The translations under genes and the position numbers were made by a program. From Candidatus Omnitrophota bacterium (lineage in GTDB: Bacteria; Omnitrophota; Gorgyraeia; 2-01-FULL-45-10), in assembly GCA_026387135.1 (NCBI GenBank), contig JAPLMH010000130.1, forward strand, positions 1-12,394: a stretch of 12,394 bases of DNA. Direction: 5' to 3'. The notes beneath the pieces were generated by a model, which saw only the letters and a program-made list of their open reading frames with translations, was not told the DNA's origin and did no database searches. Positions within the stretch are counted from its first letter, which is position 1. Each line of letters starts with the position of its first letter. Shown in pieces: positions 6,481 to 12,394 of the stretch.

Positions 6481-8392
6481 AGGGCTGAACATAATTTTTC
6501 ACATCATTCCCATAGAGATCGATCTATGGATAGGCAGATCGTTTGGCAACCTGGCGTTCGCTTTCAACAAGAAGAGGCGCCTTATAGCCTACGCCAATCT
6601 TAAGGCCGCTTTCGCAAAAGAGAAGAGCCCTGAAGCGCTGCGCGCCATTACCAAAGATGTTTATGTGAACCTGGTACAGACCTTTTCCGAGATAGCGAGC
6701 CTTACCAAAGTGAGTAAGGATTATGTAAATAAATATATAGAAGTGGTAAATATGGAGCGGATCGAGAATGCGGCTAAGTCCGATAGGGGGACCATGCTTC
6801 TCACCGCCCATTTCGGCGACTGGGAGCTTTCCAGCCTCGTGAGCGCCATGAAGGGTTTCCCCATAACGGTACTGGCGCGGGAACAGAAGATGAAGCATTT
6901 AAACGAGTTGCTGAACCGCCTCCGGGAGTCCAAAGGGTGTAAGGTCGTCAGAAAGGGGATGTCGACAAAAAATATTTTAAGAGAGCTTTACAGGAAGAAT
7001 ATGGTAGGCATATTATCCGATCAGGATGCGGGCAAGAAAGGAACGTTCGTGAATTTCTTTGGACGCCCGACATCGGCGCATATAGGGCCTTTTGAAATAG
7101 CGAAACATACCGATTCCTTAATACTACCCAACTTCATAGTGCGCACTAAAGGGCCGTTCCATAAATTATATCTCGAGGAGTATATCGATGTCAGGCATTC
7201 TGAAGGTAAAGAGGCCCTGGCGGACGGTCTCCAGAAATATATGTCGCTTCTAGAAAAATATATAAGAATGTATCCGGCGCAGTGGCTGTGGCTGCATAAA
7301 AGATGGAAGTCTACGCCTAAGAGGACGGTTCTCGTGCTCAACGACGGAAAGGCCGGGCACCTCAACCAATCGCTTAGCGTTGCGCGCCAGATACAGCGGG
7401 CCAGAGCTACCCAGAATTACGGGCCGGAGGATACCGACATAGTGGTTGTGGATGTAAAATACAAGGGCAAATTTTTTAGGGCTCTTCTGACCTTTGGGTC
7501 GATATTCGCATCGTGGAGGTGCCACGGCCGCATGAGGCTCATGAAGGCCTGTCTTGATAACGATTCTTATGAAAAACTCATGAAGACATACGCCGAGTTT
7601 ATCGTCTCCTGCGGCTCCGGCCTGGCGCCGGTGAATATATTCATGTCCAAGGAGAATAACGCCAAAAATGTGGTGGTGATGGACCCGGCCATTCCGTTTG
7701 GCCTGAAAAAGTTCAGCTTCGTCATTGCGCCGAAGCACGACAATATAAAGAAGGGTAAGAGTATAATCACGACAACGCTTGCGCCGAATCTGGTTGATAT
7801 TAAAACGATGGAAGAGGCGGGCGAGAGGCTTAAAAGAAGTACAGGCATCACGAAGAATAATGTCATCGGTCTTTTGATAGGGGGCGACAACCCCGAATTT
7901 ACGCTTTCAAATGATCTGTTAGATAAGGTCCTGGCCGACCTGCTTAAGATATGCGGATCTAATGATGCTGATCTGCTTGTCACGACTTCCAGGCGTACAA
8001 ATAAAGCGCAAGAATCCATCATAAAGGCAGCATTGCAGAAAAATACGAGATGTAAGCTCCTTGTGATCGCAAATGAGAATAACCCGGAAGGAACACTATC
8101 CGGGATCCTGGCGTTGAGCAGAGTAGTCATCGTTTCCGGCGAATCGATATCTATGGTATCGGAGGCGGTGAGCTCCGGCAAGAAGACGGTAGTCTTCAGT
8201 CTCGATAAGAAAAGAAGCGCCATGACCAAACACGAGCGTGCCCTGGAAAATCTTGCGGAAGAAGGCTACGTGACTATCGCCAGGTCGGGAGAGCTGATCT
8301 CGCTCGTGGGCCGAGCGCTTAAAGACTCTTCACCCGCGAAGAGAATTGATGATACGGAGAAGATATACGAAGCTATGAGGGCGTTGATATAG
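6449..8392 (+). CDS. Fusion: LpxL/HtrB-type lipid A acyltransferase + ELM1-like domain
   Basis: The 647-residue protein joins two families. Residues 1 to about 288 form a Kdo-dependent lysophospholipid/lipid A acyltransferase, which adds a secondary acyl chain to Kdo-lipid A at the inner membrane. It has the H-x4-E catalytic motif HFGDWE (H121, E126), LSDQDAGKKGTFVNFFGRP (189-207) and the terminal P-x-QWLWLHKRWK (276-287). From about 293 an ELM1-like domain (the family of the plant mitochondrial fission protein) starts at once with VLVLNDGKAGHLNQS. It continues with SCGSGLAPVN, an IGGDNPEF segment at about 477-484, TTSRRT near 512-517, NPEGTLSGILALS and VSGESISMVSEA at about 563-574. There is no linker, stop or internal ribosome binding site at the join. 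Bacterial ELM1-like proteins look like GT-B glycosyltransferases; a sugar-transfer role in LPS assembly is inference. The start is TTG, overlapping lpxK by 32 bases. Confidence 0.88.
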   Translation: MIDYIASILARGLNIIFHIIPIEIDLWIGRSFGNLAFAFNKKRRLIAYANLKAAFAKEKSPEALRAITKDVYVNLVQTFSEIASLTKVSKDYVNKYIEVVNMERIENAAKSDRGTMLLTAHFGDWELSSLVSAMKGFPITVLAREQKMKHLNELLNRLRESKGCKVVRKGMSTKNILRELYRKNMVGILSDQDAGKKGTFVNFFGRPTSAHIGPFEIAKHTDSLILPNFIVRTKGPFHKLYLEEYIDVRHSEGKEALADGLQKYMSLLEKYIRMYPAQWLWLHKRWKSTPKRTVLVLNDGKAGHLNQSLSVARQIQRARATQNYGPEDTDIVVVDVKYKGKFFRALLTFGSIFASWRCHGRMRLMKACLDNDSYEKLMKTYAEFIVSCGSGLAPVNIFMSKENNAKNVVVMDPAIPFGLKKFSFVIAPKHDNIKKGKSIITTTLAPNLVDIKTMEEAGERLKRSTGITKNNVIGLLIGGDNPEFTLSNDLLDKVLADLLKICGSNDADLLVTTSRRTNKAQESIIKAALQKNTRCKLLVIANENNPEGTLSGILALSRVVIVSGESISMVSEAVSSGKKTVVFSLDKKRSAMTKHERALENLAEEGYVTIARSGELISLVGRALKDSSPAKRIDDTEKIYEAMRALI

Positions 8393-8397
8393 ATACT

Positions 8398-10500
8398 ATG
8401 AATATATTACAGATACTACCATCGCTGGATGTGGGCGGGGTCGAGACGGGGACGATCGACCTGGCGCGGTACCTTGCGCAGAAAGGCCACAAGGCGATCG
8501 TTATCTCCGGAGGCGGAAGGCTTGTTAAAGAGCTCGACAAGATCGGCGCGCGCCACTATACATTGCCGGTGGGTAAGAAATCTCTATTCGGCGTGATAAA
8601 GATGGTCAGACAAGTCTGCGATATTATACGTAACGAAGATATAGATATAGTGCATGTCCGTTCGCGCGTTCCCGCCCTGACGGCCTATATAGCGTGCAAG
8701 ATCACCAACCGGGTTTTTTTAACTACCGCTCATGGTTATTACAAGAAACATCATCTTAGCAAGGTGATGGGCTGGGGCAGGTTCGTCATAGTGCCATCGC
8801 ACATAATAGCCAAGCATATGGTCTCCGACTTCGGCGTGCCATACGACAGGATCCGTTTCATACCGCGCGGCGTAGATCTGTCAAGGTTTAAGTTCAGGTC
8901 TCCCGGGACGTATCATTCTAAAGTATTTACGGTCGGCATGGTATCGAGGATAACCCCGTTAAAAGGGCATTCCTTCTTTATAAAAGCCGTGGCTCTTCTT
9001 CGCAAGAATATCCCGAACCTGAAAGTCGTCATAGTCGGCAGCGCGGCCAAGGATAAATATATGGGTGACCTAGAAATGCTTACCAAAAGGCTTGGCCTCA
9101 CCAAGACCGTGGAGTTCTTAAGCGCCCGGGAGGATGTGCCTTCGATAATGCACTCTCTCGATTGTCTGGTGTCGGCTACGATAACGCCGGAAGCCTTCGG
9201 CAGAGCGATCGTTGAGGCGCAGGCCTCCGGAGTCGCCGTGGTATCCACCAGGGTGGGCGGGGTCGTAGATATAATAGAGGACGAAAAGAACGGCCTCTTC
9301 TGTAATGCCCAGGATCCGAAAGATATGGCAGACAAGATACTGAAGCTCTATCGGGATAAGGACCTCCGCGATAAGCTGGTCACGGATGGCAGGAGAAGAG
9401 TCGAGGAGAATTTCAGCCTTGACACTATGATGACTAAGACGCTGGCCGTATACGAAGAGGCGTTGAAGGCGGTCAATATACTCGTCATAAAGATGAGCGC
9501 CATAGGAGACGTCATATTGAGCGTCCCGTCATTAAGAGCTATAAGGTCTAAGTTCAAAGATGCCCACATCAAAGTGCTTGTGGGGTTGCAGGCCCGGGAC
9601 GTTCTGGACGGGTGCCCATACATAAACGGCAAGATAGTATGCGATTTTAACGGTAAGGATAGAGGGCTATCCGGACTTTGGAAGATAGGGGCGGGTCTCA
9701 GGAAGCAATGTTTCGATATAGCGATAGACCTTCAGAATAATAAGAAGAGCCACATCCTCTCTTTCTTAAGTATGGCGCCGTTGAGGTACGGTTACGATAA
9801 CGGCAAGTTCTCGTTTCTTCTGAATAACGGGATCAAGGATGATGCGCCCTACCTGGATCCGATAGAGCATCAATTCAGGGTATTGAAATCGGCAGGCGTA
9901 AAGCCGGCCGATAAGCGCCTTGAGCTTTGGCCATCGCCGTCGGATGCCGAAAGAATAGACGCCCTCTTTCAGGAGAACTGGATAAAGCCTTCTCACAGCC
10001 TTATAGGTATAAATGTGAGGGCATCGTCACGCTGGAATTCGAAGAACTGGCCGGCAAAGCGCATAGCCGAGCTTTGCGACAAGCTTGCGAAAGAACTCAA
10101 TATGCGCGTAGTCCTTACCGGAACTAAAGAAGACGCTCTATACATAGGAAAGATAAAGGGCCTGACGGCTTCAAAGCCGGTGGTGGCGGCCGGAAGGACG
10201 GCCGTTATGGAGCTGGCCAGCCTGATAAAGAAGTGCAAAGCGTATATAACGCCTGATTCCGCGCCCATGCATATCGCCTCGGCGCTCGGCACGCCTTTCA
10301 TTGCGCTCTTCGGCCCGACCGATCCCGTAAGGCATGTGGCGCCTTCGAAAGATCATATCGTCATAAAGAAGGACCTGAAGTGCAGCCCATGCTATAACCC
10401 GAACTGTTCGAAGGGTTACAAATGCATGAACAGCATAGAGGTTGAAGAGGTATTCACCGCAGTAAAAAATATTTTATCCAAAAGCGAAGGGTCATTATGA
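8398..10500 (+). CDS. Fusion: GT4 glycosyltransferase + GT9 heptosyltransferase-like glycosyltransferase
   Basis: The 700-residue protein carries two complete glycosyltransferases. Residues 1 to about 355 are GT4 (GT-B fold, retaining), with the N-terminal GGVET loop, AHGYY, a VDLSRF segment, GMVSRITPLKGH and the E-x7-E nucleotide-sugar motif PEAFGRAIVEA (E265, E273). Residues from about 360 start a second Rossmann domain typical of GT9 (WaaC/WaaF): NILVIKMSAIGD with D371, then IDLQNNKKS, NVRASSRWNSKNWP and ITPDSAPMHIASALGTP with FGPTDP. The cysteine-rich tail CSPCYNPNC...CM resembles heptosyltransferase II proteins. Likely job: cytoplasmic-face addition of core sugars, including a heptose-like sugar, onto Kdo-lipid A. 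Donor and acceptor cannot be told from sequence. The start lies 5 bases after the acyltransferase-ELM1 stop, with only a weak GAGG upstream. Its end overlaps the next gene by 4 bases. Confidence 0.93.
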   Translation: MNILQILPSLDVGGVETGTIDLARYLAQKGHKAIVISGGGRLVKELDKIGARHYTLPVGKKSLFGVIKMVRQVCDIIRNEDIDIVHVRSRVPALTAYIACKITNRVFLTTAHGYYKKHHLSKVMGWGRFVIVPSHIIAKHMVSDFGVPYDRIRFIPRGVDLSRFKFRSPGTYHSKVFTVGMVSRITPLKGHSFFIKAVALLRKNIPNLKVVIVGSAAKDKYMGDLEMLTKRLGLTKTVEFLSAREDVPSIMHSLDCLVSATITPEAFGRAIVEAQASGVAVVSTRVGGVVDIIEDEKNGLFCNAQDPKDMADKILKLYRDKDLRDKLVTDGRRRVEENFSLDTMMTKTLAVYEEALKAVNILVIKMSAIGDVILSVPSLRAIRSKFKDAHIKVLVGLQARDVLDGCPYINGKIVCDFNGKDRGLSGLWKIGAGLRKQCFDIAIDLQNNKKSHILSFLSMAPLRYGYDNGKFSFLLNNGIKDDAPYLDPIEHQFRVLKSAGVKPADKRLELWPSPSDAERIDALFQENWIKPSHSLIGINVRASSRWNSKNWPAKRIAELCDKLAKELNMRVVLTGTKEDALYIGKIKGLTASKPVVAAGRTAVMELASLIKKCKAYITPDSAPMHIASALGTPFIALFGPTDPVRHVAPSKDHIVIKKDLKCSPCYNPNCSKGYKCMNSIEVEEVFTAVKNILSKSEGSL

Positions 10501-11606
10501 GAATACTACATGTAAATACGCATATGAATATAGGAGGTATAGGGCAGTACATAGTATCGCTTGCAAAGGCGCTTAAGCAAAAGAAGGTAGAATGTTTTGT
10601 AGCGTCAAGCGGTGGTGAACTTGAGGCTGAGCTTGTCAGGTTGGATATCAGGCATATCCGTCTGGATATGAAGACAAAATTCGAGTTCGGGCCGAAGGTA
10701 TTCCGTTCAGGCCAACGGTTGGCCAGGATAATAGAGGATAATAAGATCGACCTGATCCACGCGCATACAAGAGTCTCGCAGGTCGCATCGTATCTTGCGT
10801 CGCGCCGCACGGGCATTCCTTACGTGGCTACTTGTCACGGATATTTCAACGCGAAGCTTTCGAGAAGATTATTCGATACCTGGGGAGAGAAGGTCATAGC
10901 TATAAGCGAAGCCGTCCGCGCCCATCTGGAAAAAGATTTTAAAGTCGATCCAAAGAGGATAGAGGTGATATATAACGGCATCGACCTGCAACGATTCTCC
11001 AATGTCTATTCCGCGGACCAGATAGCGAGAGCAAGAAGATCTCTGGGCATTCAGCGCGGGAACGTGATCGGGACGATGGGCCGTCTCTCTTCGATAAAGG
11101 GACAGAAGTTCCTGGTGGAAGCCATGAAAGAGATAGTCTCTAAATCGAAGGATACGCACTGCCTGATGATAGGAAGCGGGCGTGAAGAGGCCGCCTTAAT
11201 TGACCAATCCAGAGCTCTCGGCCTGGAAGACCGTGTCATCTTCACCGGCGCCGCCTATATGGACATACCTCTCTATCTGGCCTGCATGGACATATTCGTA
11301 TTACCTTCTATAGAGGAAGGGCTGGGGCTCGCTCTTCTTGAGGCGATGAGCCTCGGCAGGCCATGCGTGGCTTCGGCCACCGGCGGGATAAAGGATATAA
11401 TAAATGACGGAGTGAATGGTATCCTTACGCCTGTAGGGGATAGCCATGCAATAGCGAAAGCCGTACTGAAGATATTGAGCGATAAGGAGCTCGCAAAAGA
11501 TATCTCCAAGAGCGCGAGGGATTTCGTAAGGGGCAGATTTTCTATCGAGGCCATGGCGGATAATATGATCGATCTATACAAAAGGGCGATCCGTGCGAAA
11601 CTTTAA
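10497..11606 (+). CDS. GT4 family glycosyltransferase
   Basis: A 369-residue GT-B glycosyltransferase of family 4, cytosolic or peripheral to the inner membrane. The N-terminal acceptor domain opens with MRILHVNTHMNIGGIGQYI, where GG is the glycine loop, and contains HAHTRVSQVASYLA and ATCHGYF. After the hinge (VIYNGIDLQRF) the donor domain has IGTMGRLSSIKGQKFLVEAM, MIGSGREE and the E-x7-E motif EGLGLALLE (E274, E282), which binds the nucleotide sugar. The protein resembles the N-terminal half of the preceding fusion in order and wording: R(S/T)RV at the same place, CHGY/AHGY, and G(I/V)DL(Q/S)RF. The two probably arose by duplication. The ATG at 10497 overlaps the upstream stop as ATGA, with GAAGG 6 bases before it. 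The likely role is LPS core or O-chain sugar transfer; the sugar is unknown. Confidence 0.93.
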   Translation: MRILHVNTHMNIGGIGQYIVSLAKALKQKKVECFVASSGGELEAELVRLDIRHIRLDMKTKFEFGPKVFRSGQRLARIIEDNKIDLIHAHTRVSQVASYLASRRTGIPYVATCHGYFNAKLSRRLFDTWGEKVIAISEAVRAHLEKDFKVDPKRIEVIYNGIDLQRFSNVYSADQIARARRSLGIQRGNVIGTMGRLSSIKGQKFLVEAMKEIVSKSKDTHCLMIGSGREEAALIDQSRALGLEDRVIFTGAAYMDIPLYLACMDIFVLPSIEEGLGLALLEAMSLGRPCVASATGGIKDIINDGVNGILTPVGDSHAIAKAVLKILSDKELAKDISKSARDFVRGRFSIEAMADNMIDLYKRAIRAKL

Positions 11607-12381
11607 GAAGATACTTGCCGCATCTGCGGCCCTGTTCATCATAGTGCTCATAGCCTTCTTTTCCTACGTAGGATCAAGATCAGCCTCGGTCGTGCCGATA
11701 TTGATGTACCATTCTTTTCAGGCCGAAGAAGATAAGTCGACGCCTTATATCTCGGTCGGGATATTCACCGGCCAGATGGAATTTTTAGCAAAGAACCGTT
11801 ATAACGTCGTGGGGCCGGATAAGATCATAGCGTACATGACCGGGATCGAGAAGATGCCGGCGAAGACCGTAGCTATCACCGCGGATGACGGATATTATAA
11901 TTTTTATAAAAACGCCTATCCGATATTAAAAAAGTATAATCTTCCCGCGACCATTTTTATGGCTACCGATAAGATCGGGACGAAAGGCTATTTAGGCTGG
12001 AAGGAGCTTCGCGAGATGTCGGATTCCGGCCTTATAACAGTGGGCAGTCATACAAGGACACACCCCTGGATGCCATCCGTGTCTGTAGACGAAGGTAAGC
12101 TTTGGGACGAGCTGGCAGGCTCCAAGGAGATCTTGGAAAAGGGATTGGGTAAGAGGGTAGATTATATATGCTATCCGAACGGCGGATTTAATGATTTGAC
12201 CAAAGAGACGGCAAAGAGAGCGGGTTATAAAGGGGCTTTTACGACCAATCCGGCCAAGAAGAGCGCCATAAACGATATCTACGCTATAAGGCGCATAAAG
12301 ATGTCGTCAAAATCCGCAAGCCCCTTAATCCTGCGGGGCAAGATCTCGAGATATTATACGTGGTTCAAGGAGCGCAGATGA
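11593..12381 (+). CDS. Membrane-anchored polysaccharide deacetylase (NodB domain, CE4)
   Basis: The 262-residue protein has a short basic N-terminus and one hydrophobic segment (about 8-25) acting as signal anchor, so the catalytic part should face the periplasm. PILMYH (35-40) opens the NodB homology domain. Motif 1 is ITADDGYYNFY (95-105), with D98 as expected base and D99 as metal ligand; the residue before DDG is Ala where Phe or Tyr is usual. Motif 2 is GSHTRTHPW, with metal ligands H153 and H157. Motif 3 appears as CYPNGGF. CE4 enzymes remove N-acetyl groups from chitin-like, peptidoglycan or poly-GlcNAc sugars. The LPS neighbourhood suggests action on a core or O-chain amino sugar, but the true substrate cannot be read here. 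The GTG start at 11593 overlaps the upstream gene by 14 bases and has AAAGGG a few bases before it; any later start would remove the anchor. Confidence 0.92.
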   Translation: MRNFKKILAASAALFIIVLIAFFSYVGSRSASVVPILMYHSFQAEEDKSTPYISVGIFTGQMEFLAKNRYNVVGPDKIIAYMTGIEKMPAKTVAITADDGYYNFYKNAYPILKKYNLPATIFMATDKIGTKGYLGWKELREMSDSGLITVGSHTRTHPWMPSVSVDEGKLWDELAGSKEILEKGLGKRVDYICYPNGGFNDLTKETAKRAGYKGAFTTNPAKKSAINDIYAIRRIKMSSKSASPLILRGKISRYYTWFKERR

Positions 12382-12394
12382 TGAAGAGTTCAGG
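12378..12394 (+). CDS. Start of a further gene, cut by the window edge
   Basis: Two in-frame ATG codons (12378 and 12381) overlap the stop of the deacetylase gene, and AAGGAG at 12367-12372 lies 5 and 8 bases before them. This repeats the coupled-start pattern of the operon. Only MMKSS is visible, so no function can be given. ATG 12381 has the better spacing. Confidence 0.6.

Noticed and set aside
7567..8229. Open frame on the - strand (220 codons) opposite the ELM1-like domain
   Set aside because: It is complementary to conserved ELM1-like coding sequence, and its peptide is leucine/serine-rich and shadow-like, with no motif or neighbour support.
9454..9480. Internal start that would make the GT9 domain a separate gene
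   Set aside because: A purine run (GAAGAGG, 9454-9460) precedes an in-frame TTG at 9463 by only 2 bases, and the frame from the GT4 domain is unbroken, so one fused protein is the simpler reading.

Overview
The window is a gene-dense stretch of bacterial chromosome with every gene on the + strand. Ten reading frames follow one another with gaps of at most 22 bases or overlaps of 4 to 32 bases, and I see no promoter, terminator, RNA gene, insertion sequence or CRISPR array. From ileS onward it reads as one long co-transcribed unit that continues past both edges. The Kdo/lipid A genes show a Gram-negative organism with lipopolysaccharide. Heavy use of ATA (Ile) and AGA/AGG (Arg) codons, a lysine-tailed DksA-like protein beside ileS and lspA, and multi-domain envelope enzymes remind me of uncultivated bacteria such as Candidatus Omnitrophota (PVC-related). 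That placement is an impression from gene order, not a tested assignment.

Layout. Positions 2-520 hold the 3' part of a methylthioadenosine phosphorylase gene (purine/methionine salvage). Positions 522-3242 encode isoleucyl-tRNA synthetase, and 3265-3738 a DksA/TraR zinc-finger regulator with a very basic tail. Positions 3735-4187 encode lipoprotein signal peptidase. An LPS block follows: waaA (Kdo transferase, 4172-5446), lpxK (lipid A 4'-kinase, 5443-6480), and a fused LpxL-type acyltransferase plus ELM1-like domain (6449-8392, TTG start). Next come a fused GT4 plus GT9 (heptosyltransferase-like) glycosyltransferase (8398-10500), a second GT4 glycosyltransferase (10497-11606), and a membrane-anchored NodB-type polysaccharide deacetylase (11593-12381, GTG start). 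A further gene begins at the last bases.

How the genes work together. LpxK, WaaA and the LpxL domain catalyse consecutive late steps of the Raetz pathway: 4'-phosphorylation, Kdo addition, then Kdo-dependent secondary acylation. The GT9 and two GT4 modules are well placed to extend the inner core from Kdo, and the deacetylase could trim a sugar N-acetyl group in the periplasm. The ELM1-like domain, known by name from a plant mitochondrial fission factor, sits inside this pathway and probably has an envelope-sugar role here.

The most notable items are the acyltransferase-ELM1 fusion, the GT4-GT9 fusion, a 7-bp tandem repeat translated within waaA, and a perfect 10-bp inverted repeat near the end of ileS. 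No wholly unknown system is evident; the novelty lies in domain combinations and small sequence elements.
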